Assembly (NCBI GenBank): GCA_009691845.1
Contig: SIAJ01000052.1
Span: forward strand, 1 to 38,282
Direction: 5' to 3'
Length of the DNA: 38,282 nt
Source of the DNA: Gemmataceae bacterium
GTDB lineage: Bacteria; Planctomycetota; Planctomycetia; Gemmatales; Gemmataceae
Shown in pieces: positions 8,309 to 16,074 of this stretch; position 1 is the stretch's first letter, and every line of letters starts with the position of its first letter. Below the pieces are notes generated by a model that was not told the origin of the DNA, ran no database searches, and saw only the letters and a program-made list of their open reading frames with translations. Position numbers and translations under genes: made by a program.

Positions 8309-8695
8309 TCACAACTGTGCCAGCAACGCTTTCACCTTCTGCTCGATCAGATCGCGTACCTGGCGAAACTCGTCCGGCGGCATCTCGCGTGGATCGGGGA
8401 TCTGCCAGTCCTCGCGGATGCGAGTTTGCACATTCGGGCAGGCGTCGCCGCACCCCATCGTGACGGCCGCGTCGAAGGGACCAATTCCGACTTCTTCAAG
8501 CGACTTGGAATGATGGGCGCTGAGATCATACCCCAACTCCGCCATGGCACTGATCGCCTTCGGATTGATCTTGCCTGAAGGTCTCGAGCCCGCACTAAAG
8601 GATTCGACTTCATCACCGCCGTGTGTGCGTGCAAACGCCTGGGCCATCTGGCTGCGATTCGAGTTTTCGACGCAGACGAACAGGACGCGTTTCAC
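8309..8695 (-). CDS. arsC: Arsenate reductase, low-molecular-weight phosphatase fold
   Basis: ArsC reduces arsenate to arsenite with thiols from a redox partner. The 128-residue product has the P-loop CVENSNR (C8-X5-R14), the DP pair (D101) and two further cysteines, C82 and C86, in MGCGDACP. The S. aureus thioredoxin-linked enzyme has its pair seven residues apart (C82/C89); here it is four apart, a pattern I associate with actinobacterial, mycothiol-linked ArsC. The electron donor is therefore open. The start codon overlaps the aquaporin stop by 4 bases, so translation is probably coupled. It is the last gene of the arsenic operon. Confidence 0.92.
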   Translation of the reverse strand: MKRVLFVCVENSNRSQMAQAFARTHGGDEVESFSAGSRPSGKINPKAISAMAELGYDLSAHHSKSLEEVGIGPFDAAVTMGCGDACPNVQTRIREDWQIPDPREMPPDEFRQVRDLIEQKVKALLAQL

Positions 8696-9363
8696 GGCGA
8701 GGTCTCCTCAGAAGTACAGCAGTTCGACGATTGGACACAGCAACATGCGGGAACAGCCAACAACATGCCGAACGTCGGTGCCAGCAGATAAATCCACAGC
8801 GAATCCCACTGGCCAGAGATAATGGCTGGCCCAAGGGAGCGAGCTGGGTTCATCGACGCCCCGCAAATCGGCCCGGCAAACAGAGCCTCCAGGGCAATCA
8901 CGGAACCGACGACGATGCCGACCGCCAGCCCCTTCTCGTTCGCTCCGGTCGTTGAATTCAGAATCACGAACATCAAGAAAGCTGAAAGCAACAACTCCAG
9001 GCCGAACGATTGCAAGGCCGAGCCACGCGGAATTGTGCCGCCCAGCCTCTCGTTCTCGGGAAACATCAACCGCAAACACGTGCTTGCGAGAATGGCCCCT
9101 GCACATTGCACGACGATGTAGGGCACAGCATCTCGAAACGAGAACCGGCGTGCAAACGCAAAAGCCAGGGTCACGGCCGGGTTGAAGTGGGCCCCCGAAA
9201 CATCTCCGAGCGAATGGATGAGTGCCAACACCACGAGGCCGAACGTCAGGGAAATGCCGACGTGCGTGACCGCACCCGTCACGTCATTGACGACGATCGC
9301 CCCCGTCCCCACGAAGACGAGAGCGAACGTTCCCAGGAACTCGGCAGTCAATCGCTGTCTCAT
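8692..9363 (-). CDS. aqpS: AqpS-like aquaglyceroporin with Cys-rich C-terminal tail
   Basis: The 223-residue MIP-family channel has both signature loops, NPA at 61-63 and NPAR at 172-175, and about six hydrophobic segments. Family knowledge: AqpS in Sinorhizobium meliloti replaces an arsenite pump, letting arsenite made by ArsC leave down its gradient. An ars-operon position supports the same role here. The C-terminus is unusual: Cys207, 208, 209, 215 and 216 lie in the last 17 residues, a region cytoplasmic in this family. The ATG at 9363 overlaps the arsM stop by 4 bases (ATGA) and places the first helix normally. The frame extends upstream, but only as a shadow inside arsM. Confidence 0.9.
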   Translation of the reverse strand: MRQRLTAEFLGTFALVFVGTGAIVVNDVTGAVTHVGISLTFGLVVLALIHSLGDVSGAHFNPAVTLAFAFARRFSFRDAVPYIVVQCAGAILASTCLRLMFPENERLGGTIPRGSALQSFGLELLLSAFLMFVILNSTTGANEKGLAVGIVVGSVIALEALFAGPICGASMNPARSLGPAIISGQWDSLWIYLLAPTFGMLLAVPACCCVQSSNCCTSEETSP

Positions 9364-10271
9364 GCGAGTGGCTTGATGGCGTAAACCTGCACGCTGGCGG
9401 CGTACTCGTTCACGTTGTACTTCGCGATCAGGTCGGCCAGATCCGTGTGGACGGAAGAGCGTTCCGGTTCGATGCCGCAACAACCTTGTGCGGATGCGAT
9501 CCACTCTTCATCGGTCACTCCGAGAGACAGTACGGACGAAGTGGGAGCCTCCATCGCGGGCGAACAGCAGCCGGCCTGGTTCTCGACTTTCGCGTAGGCG
9601 TTGAGGTCCTTCTTCGTATCGACGACTTGGACGGAGGCGAAACCAGCCTCCCGCAGCAATCGCTCGTATTCGGCGATTCGTATCGCACCCGCCACACAGC
9701 CAACATAGGCGGCGACACTTTCGGCGAGTTCTTTCGGCAACTCGCGTTTCAGGGCAATATCGCTGACCGCGACCCGGCCACCCGGTTTGAGCACGCGAAA
9801 CACTTCTCCAAGCACCGCCCCTTTGTCGGGTGCCAGGTTGATCACGCAATTGCTGACCACGCAATCGACGCTTGAGTTGGCCAGCGGCAGCTTGTCGATG
9901 TGCGCGAGGTGAAACTCAACATTGCGAAGGTTCAGTTTAGCCGCGTTCGCCTGGGCTCGCTCGATCATCGCCGGCGTCATGTCGATGCCGATTGCCTTGC
10001 CCTTCGGACCGACCCTGGGAGAAGCGAGCAATACATCGAGCCCGCCACCGCAACCGAGGTCCACGACGACTTCACCCGCCTTGAGATTCGCGTAAGCCGT
10101 CGGGTTACCGCACGAAAGGCCCATGTTGGCCTCGGCCGGAATCGACGCCAATTCTTCGGGCGAATACCCGAAAGCCTCGGCCACGGCCTGCACGCCCGCA
10201 TGGTCGTTGGAGAGCGAACTCTCGGCGACGGCCCCGTACTTTTCTCGAACGCGATCGACGATTGTGGACAT
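9360..10271 (-). CDS. arsM: Arsenite S-adenosylmethionine methyltransferase
   Basis: ArsM methylates As(III) to mono-, di- and trimethylated species using SAM. The 303-residue product has the SAM loop DLGCGGGLD (71-79) and the three arsenite-binding cysteines expected of the family: C54 (GLSCGNP), C142 (SNCVINL) and C192 (YVGCVAGA). Two extra Cys-Cys pairs, 235-236 and 264-265, lie in the C-terminal domain. The ATG at 10271 is preceded by GGAGG with 7 bases spacing; an ATG two codons earlier is too close to it. A palindrome that could be an ArsR operator lies about 23 bases upstream. The 3' end overlaps the aquaporin start. Confidence 0.93.
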   Translation of the reverse strand: MSTIVDRVREKYGAVAESSLSNDHAGVQAVAEAFGYSPEELASIPAEANMGLSCGNPTAYANLKAGEVVVDLGCGGGLDVLLASPRVGPKGKAIGIDMTPAMIERAQANAAKLNLRNVEFHLAHIDKLPLANSSVDCVVSNCVINLAPDKGAVLGEVFRVLKPGGRVAVSDIALKRELPKELAESVAAYVGCVAGAIRIAEYERLLREAGFASVQVVDTKKDLNAYAKVENQAGCCSPAMEAPTSSVLSLGVTDEEWIASAQGCCGIEPERSSVHTDLADLIAKYNVNEYAASVQVYAIKPLA

Positions 10272-10293
10272 GAGCATTCCTCCGAAGACAAAC

Positions 10294-10311
10294 TATCGTC
10301 GATTGACGATA
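10294..10311. promoter_or_regulatory. Candidate ArsR operator upstream of arsM
   Basis: An 18-base palindrome with perfect 7-base arms, TATCGTC and GACGATA around a 4-base spacer, lies 23 bases upstream of the arsM start codon, beyond the GGAGG. A -35-like TTGCCT (minus strand, 10318-10313) precedes it, so a bound repressor would sit in the promoter. ArsR/SmtB repressors bind palindromes of this size. Assignment to ArsR rests on position only. Confidence 0.5.
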
Positions 10312-10324
10312 AAGGCAAGGGCGT

Positions 10325-10421
10325 GTAGCCGCACTCGTCAGAGTGCGGGACAGCTTTGAACCCAGTTTGTTGAAAGCCCTGAAGGGAGGCGCGGCACCCG
10401 CGTTCTGACGAACGCGGCTAC
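10325..10421. repeat. Inverted pair of GTAG-headed REP hairpins (arsR 3' end)
   Basis: The left unit is GTAG plus the stem CCGCACTC/GAGTGCGG; the right unit, inverted, is stem CCGCGTTC/GAACGCGG ending in CTAC. A 47-base spacer separates them. The arrangement matches REP elements, whose stem carries a conserved 5' GTAG and which RAYT (TnpA-REP) transposases recognise. The terminal CTA of the right unit is the arsR stop codon (TAG at 10420-10418). The element separates arsR from arsM. Confidence 0.8.
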
Positions 10422-10747
10422 AAGCTGCCCACCAGCTTCTTCAATCGTCGGAGTCCCTCGACGTTCACGCAGTAGCACACGGAAGGGCCGTCGATCTCGC
10501 CTTGAACGAGACCGGCTTCCTTCAAGATCTTGAGATGCTGCGAGACGGTGGACTGCGCAACGGGAAGCAACTCGACGAGTTCGCCGCAGATGCACGAGTT
10601 TTTTTCGAGGAGCAGATTCAGAATGCGAACGCGGATCGGATGGGCCATCGCCCAGGCCAGAGCGGCCAAGGCTTGATCGTCAGGCCCGGGGTCTTTCGAC
10701 TCTTCAGGCGGGCATTCGCAGCGTTTTGGTTTGGGCTTCTGCAACAT
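10418..10747 (-). CDS. arsR: ArsR/SmtB-family transcriptional repressor
   Basis: The 109-residue product has the winged helix-turn-helix of the ArsR family (about 25-105): AHPIRVRILNLLLEKN, then the recognition region VAQSTVSQHLKILKEAGLV (about 63-81). The metalloid site is probably C52-I-C54 in SCICGEL, equivalent to the CxC of classical ArsR helix alpha-3. Other cysteines are C10, C12, C91 and C93. It should repress the arsM-aqpS-arsC genes until As(III) binds. It lies upstream of them on the same strand, but a REP pair and an operator-like palindrome intervene, so arsM may have its own promoter. The stop codon TAG is contributed by the REP element. Confidence 0.9.
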   Translation of the reverse strand: MLQKPKPKRCECPPEESKDPGPDDQALAALAWAMAHPIRVRILNLLLEKNSCICGELVELLPVAQSTVSQHLKILKEAGLVQGEIDGPSVCYCVNVEGLRRLKKLVGSL

Positions 10748-10765
10748 GAATAACCGTGGTCGTAC

Positions 10766-10801
10766 GAAGCGAGCCTTCGGCGTAAGCCGGAGGCTCGCTT
10801 C
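10766..10801. terminator. Hairpin between gpx and arsR
   Basis: GAAGCGAGCC (10766-10775) pairs with GGCTCGCTTC (10792-10801), with a further short pairing inside the loop. It begins 5 bases past the glutathione peroxidase stop codon (minus strand) and so probably ends that transcript before arsR. No T-run follows, so it may also be a repeat-derived palindrome. Confidence 0.5.
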
Positions 10802-10806
10802 GGAAC

Positions 10807-11364
10807 TTACTTCTTCAACTCAGCTTCAATCTTCTGAACAAATTTCGGATCGTTGGGCTCGGTATTCGGCTCGAAGCGGGCGACCACCTGGCCGTCCTTG
10901 CCGACCACGAATTTCTCGAAGTTCCACTTGATATCGCCTGGGAACTTGGCGCTCTTGCCCGTGAGAGATTCATACACAGGGTTGATGCCCTTGCCCTTCA
11001 CGACGATCTTGCTCATCATCGGGAAGCTGACTTTGAAATTGCTGGAACAGAACTTCTCGATCTCCGCATCGGTTCCTGGCTCTTGCTTGCCGAACTCGTT
11101 GGCTGGCACGCCGATCACGACCAGGCCCTGCTTCTCGTACTTCTCGTACATCGCTTGCAGGCCTTCGTATTGTGACGTCAGCCCGCACTTGCTGGCCACG
11201 TTCACGAACACGACAACTTTGCCTTTATACTTCGAGAGTTCGACATCTTTGCCTTTGATGTCCTTCAGGGTGAAACTGAGTGGACCGGTCACTTTCTTCT
11301 CCTCGGCCATGGCAGGAACCGCAATGGCAACGGCGACGGCAGCAGCAATCAGGGTGCGAAACAT
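10807..11364 (-). CDS. Exported glutathione peroxidase-family thiol peroxidase
   Basis: The 185-residue product has a signal peptide (residues 1-20, AMA cleavage) and a GPx domain. The peroxidatic cysteine is C60 in NVASKCGLT (Cys, not Sec). Gln94 and Trp147-Asn148 (KWNFEKF) complete the catalytic tetrad. The usual FPCNQFG cysteine is replaced (VPANEFG, Ala88), but C106 in EKFCSSNF is at the resolving-cysteine position of thioredoxin-dependent GPx enzymes. I infer a periplasmic 2-Cys, thioredoxin-type peroxidase reducing hydroperoxides. GAGGAG lies 8 bases upstream of the ATG. It stands alone between pdxH and arsR. Confidence 0.88.
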   Translation of the reverse strand: MFRTLIAAAVAVAIAVPAMAEEKKVTGPLSFTLKDIKGKDVELSKYKGKVVVFVNVASKCGLTSQYEGLQAMYEKYEKQGLVVIGVPANEFGKQEPGTDAEIEKFCSSNFKVSFPMMSKIVVKGKGINPVYESLTGKSAKFPGDIKWNFEKFVVGKDGQVVARFEPNTEPNDPKFVQKIEAELKK

Positions 11365-11400
11365 GCGAAAAACTCCTCGGGTTTAGTGGAACAATCTATT

Positions 11401-11423
11401 GTAGGGCAAGCGTCTCGCTTGCC
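11401..11423. repeat. Single GTAG-headed REP-like hairpin
   Basis: GTAG is followed by a perfect 8-bp stem (GGCAAGCG/CGCTTGCC) with a 3-base loop. It lies between the pdxH stop (11430) and the gpx start (11364), both minus strand, so it may help end the pdxH transcript. The stem sequence differs from the CCGC-type units elsewhere, but the head and architecture are the same. Confidence 0.6.
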
Positions 11424-11429
11424 GAGTCA

Positions 11430-12065
11430 TCAAGGCGATAGACGTTCCCGCAGCCATTTGTCTTCAACCAATCGAAATCGCAACCGATCGTGCAGACGGC
11501 TCGGGCGGCCTTGCCAGAATTCCCAGACGTTGGGCTTCAGGCGAAAGCCACCCCAATGCGGCGGGCGGGGCACGTTGCCGTCCGGGAATCGAGCCATCAA
11601 TTCGCGGTGCTGTTGCTCCAGTTCTGCTCGACCGGAGAGGACTTCACTCTGCTCGGATGCCCACGCCCCAAGTCGGCTGTTGATCGGTCGAGTGGCAAAG
11701 TACTCGTCCGATTCCGCCTCAGAGACTCGGGTCACGGTCCCCTCGATGCGAACCTGGCGTTCAACCGCGTGCCAAAAGAACACGAGCGAAGCACGCGGAT
11801 TATTGGCCAATTCTCGCCCCTTACGGCTCTCGTAGTTTGTGAAGAAACTCAGCCCATGTTCGTCGCAGGTTTTCAACAGGACGATGCGTGCGGACGGTCG
11901 GCCATCCAGGGTGCAGGTGGCCAGAGTCATGGCATTCGGTTCGGGCACCTCGGCCGCGAGCGCCTGTTCGAACCAGCGATGAAAGAGTGCCAACGGATCG
12001 GTCCCGGCCTCGGATTCATCGAGTCCGTGCTTGGAGTATTCAATTCGCAGGTCAGCAATTGGCAT
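11430..12065 (-). CDS. pdxH: Pyridoxamine 5'-phosphate oxidase
   Basis: PdxH is the FMN-dependent oxidase that makes pyridoxal 5'-phosphate from pyridoxamine or pyridoxine phosphate in the cytoplasm. The 211-residue product shows the FMN- and substrate-binding blocks: '[20 protein letters not shown]', [19 protein letters not shown], the [10 protein letters not shown] strand, and the C-terminal [13 protein letters not shown], which is diagnostic, ending in RLSP. The ATG at 12065 (MPIADLR) matches the family N-terminus; an upstream in-frame start at 12167 runs into the divergent gene and is unlikely. The gene is monocistronic and divergent from the phosphotransferase-like gene, 68 bases away. 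Confidence 0.94.
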   Translation of the reverse strand: MPIADLRIEYSKHGLDESEAGTDPLALFHRWFEQALAAEVPEPNAMTLATCTLDGRPSARIVLLKTCDEHGLSFFTNYESRKGRELANNPRASLVFFWHAVERQVRIEGTVTRVSEAESDEYFATRPINSRLGAWASEQSEVLSGRAELEQQHRELMARFPDGNVPRPPHWGGFRLKPNVWEFWQGRPSRLHDRLRFRLVEDKWLRERLSP

Positions 12066-12133
12066 GAGAGGCCTTGTTGGGCGTGTAGAGATATGGTTAG
12101 CGTCAGGAGGTTCCGAGTTCCAGAGTAGCCGCG

Positions 12134-13099
12134 ATGGACCTTCGACGAATCTTGGCCGCCTACCCAAGGCACCTCGCGGATGCCCGCTGGCTCGCGCTCG
12201 GGAACGCGGGAGGATTTAGCGGCGCGCGGATATGGCGAGGGACAACCTTCGATGGCCGAGAGTTCGCACTCAAGCAGTATTCACCCGCCACAACCGAGCG
12301 GCAACTCGCACGCATTCATGGTTGGATGAAGGCCGCGCTGGAGCAGGGCCTGCCGTTCGTACCGGCAGTGGAACCCGGACGCGACGGCCGAACGCTGGCG
12401 TTGGTGGATGAGCGTTGTTGGGACATCACGACCTGGATGCCCGGCAAAGCGGATTTTCACGAGGATCCCACGGATGACAAACTCTTCGCGGCGATCGATG
12501 CACTTGCACGCATTCACGCGGTGTGGGAGAAGTTGGTTCCAGCCGCGGAACAGCCTTGCCCCGCAATTTTGCGACGCTGGCAGGCGGTTCAGGATGCACA
12601 GGCGTTACTTCAGAATGACCGGGCACGGATGGCACCGAGCACGGAATCGCTGTCACTCGACATCGAACGGGCCTGGTCACTAGTGCCCCGCCTTGTCCCG
12701 CGCATGGAAGCCGCGCTCGCACCCTGGAGAATCCGACCCGTTCGGGTCCTGCCGTGCATCGGCGATCTCTGGCACGATCACGTTCTATATGTGGGAACTC
12801 GCGTATCGGGCACGATCGATTTCGCTGCCGCCAAATTCGATGCACCCGAGGCGGACATGGCCAGGCTACTGGGCAGCCTGATTCCGGGCGAACGCGAACG
12901 CCTGCATCGAGCGTTGAACGTCTACCGAGCGATCCGTCCGCTTCCGAATCACGAGTTGGTCGAAGTCCTTGACGTGACGGGAACTTTCGGGGCCGTGGTG
13001 AATTGGCTGATGCGGTTCAAGAGTCTGCCAAAAGAAGATGTTGCCCGAGTTGCAAGGCGATTCGAGAAGCTGGTTGTTCGTTTAGGCGAATTCGAGTAG
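12134..13099 (+). CDS. Aminoglycoside phosphotransferase-fold protein
   Basis: The 321-residue product has the APH/choline-kinase fold: an N-lobe with Lys47 in EFALKQYS, '[15 protein letters not shown]' as hinge region, a catalytic-loop equivalent [10 protein letters not shown] with Asp211, and the metal Asp229 in GTIDFAAAK, followed by [12 protein letters not shown]. The usual HGD-L-H-x-x-N pattern is altered: Ile replaces the first His and His216 sits where the metal-binding Asn is expected, so activity is uncertain. It is more likely to act on a small hydroxylated metabolite than to be an antibiotic resistance enzyme; this is inference. Its stop codon TAG (13097-13099) lies within the GTAG head of a REP element. 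Confidence 0.75.
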   Translation: MDLRRILAAYPRHLADARWLALGNAGGFSGARIWRGTTFDGREFALKQYSPATTERQLARIHGWMKAALEQGLPFVPAVEPGRDGRTLALVDERCWDITTWMPGKADFHEDPTDDKLFAAIDALARIHAVWEKLVPAAEQPCPAILRRWQAVQDAQALLQNDRARMAPSTESLSLDIERAWSLVPRLVPRMEAALAPWRIRPVRVLPCIGDLWHDHVLYVGTRVSGTIDFAAAKFDAPEADMARLLGSLIPGERERLHRALNVYRAIRPLPNHELVEVLDVTGTFGAVVNWLMRFKSLPKEDVARVARRFEKLVVRLGEFE

Positions 13100-13168
13100 C
13101 CGCGTTCGCCAGAACGCGGGAGGCGCACCTGGAAGGAAGGTTTCCCGCACTCTGGCGAGTGCGGCTAC
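13096..13168. repeat. Inverted pair of GTAG-headed REP hairpins (phosphotransferase 3' end)
   Basis: The left unit is GTAG plus CCGCGTTC/GAACGCGG; the right unit, inverted, is CCGCACTC/GAGTGCGG ending in CTAC at 13168. The two units have the same two stem types as 10325-10421 but in opposite order. The left TAG is the stop codon of the phosphotransferase-like gene. The element lies between two convergent genes and could terminate both. Confidence 0.8.
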
Positions 13169-13181
13169 GGGAAACCAAACC

Positions 13182-15953
13182 TCAATCGTCATCCCCAGTT
13201 TCCTCATCCGGCAGCGGACTGTCGAACGGCTTCTTTTCGAATCGTTCGAGTTGCTTGCGAAAATACGGGTTATTTGGCTCGATGGCCGCACACTGCTTCA
13301 TGAACTCGAGGGCCTTGGCCCGATCTTTCTGGCGGAAGTGAATCTCGGCCAGCGTATCGAGGTAGCCTGCCGATTTGGGTGCGAACTTCACGGCTTGCTC
13401 GGCGTGCTTGCGGGCTTCGTCCAGTTCGCGGTTGCAGTTGACCATCATCCAGGCCAGGCTGTTCCGTAAGTCCGCACTGGAAGCGAAATCCTTGATCGAT
13501 GAGTCAAACGCGGCTTTCACTTTCGCGTAGATTTCATCTGCGTCCTGTTTCTTGCCAGACTTTTCGAGATTCGGAACCAGAGCGATGGCGAGTTCGACAT
13601 TGCCCGGCATGGCCTCGAGTCCAAGCCGCGCCTCGGCGAGGGCGGCATCCAATTTGCCCACAGCGACCAAAGCCTGAGCGCGATAGGTGCGCGCGAGTTC
13701 GGGAACAGTGAGATAGGCTCGATTTTCGACAAACCCGGCCCCGCTTCGCGACAGGCCGATCACGTCTTTATCGAAGTAGAGGGAGGCCGTCGCGTAATCC
13801 TTTTGTCTAACCTTGGTGCGCGCCAGGCGGGCCAATGCATTTCCGTAGTGGTACGAATCGAACCAGCCGGTCGCGAGAATGATCTCCATCTCCCGGCGAG
13901 AGTCTGCATCGAAGCCCCGTTTGCTGAGTTCGTCGCCGAAATTCGATCGCGTCGCGTCGTTGCCCAGTGCGATCCAGTGCGAGATGTCGATCAGTCGCTT
14001 CCCTTCCTTGTCGTTGCCTGCAAGCTTGAGAGCGTGTCCATGTAGGAACAGCGGTAAGGGTTGAAACGGAGCGAGATCCCAGGCCTTGCGGTACATCTCG
14101 GCCGCTTCCTTTGGTCTCTTCTGAGCGAGCAGAAAGTCTCCGTAGGTCAGCAAATATTTCTGGTGAGTGGGCACGGGTAGAGCCCCCGCTTCTTCGAGAT
14201 CGAACTCGCCGAGCAAGTCGTCGAGCCGATTCTCGGCCGCCTTGGCGTCGGCTATTTTTTTGAAGAACTTCTCAGCTTTTTCGTTGTGCCCCACGGCTCG
14301 ATACATTTGTGCGATTGCAAAATCCAAGCTGGGTCCCGTGATCACGATCTGCAATTGAGGGGGAAGTTCCTGGCCGGTCTTGAACGCCTCCCTGAGTTTC
14401 TCGATCAAGCCGGCGAGATGCTCGGCCTTTTTCTTGTCGGCCTTGCCGTCCGTGAACTCCAGAACGCGATTGAGGCGTTTGGCCGCATCTTCATCGGGCT
14501 TGTCGAGGCGGTAGGCTTGCCACCAGAGAAGAGCGACTTGCTTATTGTCACCGACAAGTGGGTCGAGAATTTCACTCGCGCCTTGCCGAACGAGGGCATC
14601 GCTACTCGCCAATACTTTTGCCCCAAACTCGATCGCGAGATCGTGCATTCCGGCACGCACCGCCGCCCGCACGAGTTCAACGAACTGGTGATTGTGTTTG
14701 AGCGAGAGATCGAGAACGCCACGAAAAATCTGCGTGGCCGCATCGCGGTCGCCCAGACCGGCCAGGACTTTTGCACGTTCGAGATCGAGCGGGATCTTGA
14801 AAACGTATCCCCCTTCGTCCTTCTCGTACTCTTTCGCGGCCTTGTCAGCCAGGGCGAACGCTTCCTTGAACTTGAGTTGCGCACATAAGAGATCGAAGGT
14901 CAGGCTCGCCCCTTTGCCGGGCCTCTCTTTCAGCATGGCGATCGCATCGGCTCCACGGCCATTCAGCAGAAGTGCGACAGCCACAGAGTACGCAGTCGTA
15001 TCGTCCCCTTCGACGCCCGTTAGTTCCTTCTTCAAGTCGGCGATAATCTCGTCGTACTTGGCCAGGTTGCCAGAGAGCCGAAAGTACGCGGCCCGGGTGC
15101 CGCGATCATCGCCCTCGCGTGGCAGCCGGTCCAGTTCCGTGAGTTTTTTCCAGTCGTTCGACTGAAAGGCCAGGTTGTCTTCGAGTTCCTTGTTGTTCGC
15201 CATAGCCACGGCCTTGCGAGCGGCGGGCCAATCTTCCTTCAGGCGATAGAGGTGCACGAGTGCCCCGGCCGCTCGTTGCGTCTCAGCCTCGGGACCGTTC
15301 TTCATCGCACGTTCCATTTGCTGAATGGCGGCAGGGACGTTGCCACGCAGATAATGAAATGTCGCATAGTCGTTCAGGCTCTCCGGGTGCAACTGACTTT
15401 GGCTCAACTCCAAAAGGGAAGCGGCCTCGTCGAGTTGGCTGGCGACCAACAGGCCCGGAACGACTCGGCGAACCACGAGAGTCATGCCCCGGAACATTTC
15501 CTCGCGGGCTTCCTCGTTCTGTTCCTGGGCGATGAGCTTGCGGAGCGTCGCGAAGCGAACCGGCTTCATTCGCATCAATTCGCCCACGGCCTGCCGTCGC
15601 ACCTCGGGGTCGCCGCCACGGAACTTTTCGATCAGTGCGACAACATTGGCCGGCGTATCCGGGTACAGCCCCCAGGCGAATTTCTCGAGGATCGCCTTGG
15701 CCCGATTGGAAGTCTCTTCGTCCTTGCTCTTGGCCGCGTTTCGCAGGGCATCCTCGGCACTGTTGCCTGCCTCCAACAAAAACTTGGAGGCACGTTCCCG
15801 CACGGGGAACTTGGGACTACCCAGATCCTCGATGGCCTGTTTGATTTGTTCCGGAGTGATGCTTTTGGGTGCTGAACTGTTGGTGGGTGCCGGTGCCGCG
15901 AGAAGCAGGCCGCCAAACATGAGCATGGCGGCGCAAGAAACGAAACGCGGCAT
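13182..15953 (-). CDS. Large exported HEAT/TPR-repeat protein
   Basis: The 923-residue product has a signal peptide (residues 1-20, LLLAAPA). A HEAT-like segment follows (about 28-110: 'IEDLGSPKFPVRERASKFLL', 'NAAKSKDEETSNRAKAIL'), a pattern frequent in exported planctomycete proteins. The rest is a long array of TPR-like helices, e.g. YATFHYLRGNVPAAIQQMER and 'AEIHFRQKDRAKALEFMKQC', ending in an acidic tail EETGDDD. TPR/HEAT arrays are protein-interaction scaffolds; a periplasmic assembly role is inference. The ATG at 15953 starts the signal peptide; the open frame upstream to 16058 includes repeat sequence and is not used. No catalytic motif was seen. Confidence 0.82.
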   Translation of the reverse strand: MPRFVSCAAMLMFGGLLLAAPAPTNSSAPKSITPEQIKQAIEDLGSPKFPVRERASKFLLEAGNSAEDALRNAAKSKDEETSNRAKAILEKFAWGLYPDTPANVVALIEKFRGGDPEVRRQAVGELMRMKPVRFATLRKLIAQEQNEEAREEMFRGMTLVVRRVVPGLLVASQLDEAASLLELSQSQLHPESLNDYATFHYLRGNVPAAIQQMERAMKNGPEAETQRAAGALVHLYRLKEDWPAARKAVAMANNKELEDNLAFQSNDWKKLTELDRLPREGDDRGTRAAYFRLSGNLAKYDEIIADLKKELTGVEGDDTTAYSVAVALLLNGRGADAIAMLKERPGKGASLTFDLLCAQLKFKEAFALADKAAKEYEKDEGGYVFKIPLDLERAKVLAGLGDRDAATQIFRGVLDLSLKHNHQFVELVRAAVRAGMHDLAIEFGAKVLASSDALVRQGASEILDPLVGDNKQVALLWWQAYRLDKPDEDAAKRLNRVLEFTDGKADKKKAEHLAGLIEKLREAFKTGQELPPQLQIVITGPSLDFAIAQMYRAVGHNEKAEKFFKKIADAKAAENRLDDLLGEFDLEEAGALPVPTHQKYLLTYGDFLLAQKRPKEAAEMYRKAWDLAPFQPLPLFLHGHALKLAGNDKEGKRLIDISHWIALGNDATRSNFGDELSKRGFDADSRREMEIILATGWFDSYHYGNALARLARTKVRQKDYATASLYFDKDVIGLSRSGAGFVENRAYLTVPELARTYRAQALVAVGKLDAALAEARLGLEAMPGNVELAIALVPNLEKSGKKQDADEIYAKVKAAFDSSIKDFASSADLRNSLAWMMVNCNRELDEARKHAEQAVKFAPKSAGYLDTLAEIHFRQKDRAKALEFMKQCAAIEPNNPYFRKQLERFEKKPFDSPLPDEETGDDD

Positions 15954-15986
15954 GGGAAATCTCCGCTGACTTTGTGCAAGTCCATT

Positions 15987-16074
15987 GTAGTCCGCACACT
16001 CCGTGTGCGGACATTCAGCACGATGGGCCAGCAAACGGTCGAAACAGATTCGGCACACGGTGTATGCCGACTAC
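15987..16074. repeat. Inverted pair of GTAG-headed REP hairpins (HD-Pnk 3' end)
   Basis: The left unit is GTAG plus a 9-bp stem TCCGCACAC/GTGTGCGGA; the right unit is an imperfect inverted version (CGGCACAC / GTATGCCG) ending in CTAC at 16074. It belongs to a different stem subfamily from the CCGC units but has the same head. The terminal CTA is the stop codon of the HD-Pnk gene (TAG, minus strand, 16073-16071). It separates HD-Pnk from the start of the TPR gene. Confidence 0.75.

Noticed and set aside
9364..9504. Upstream extension of the aquaporin gene
   Set aside because: It lies within arsM in another frame; the ATG at 9363 gives a normal MIP N-terminus.
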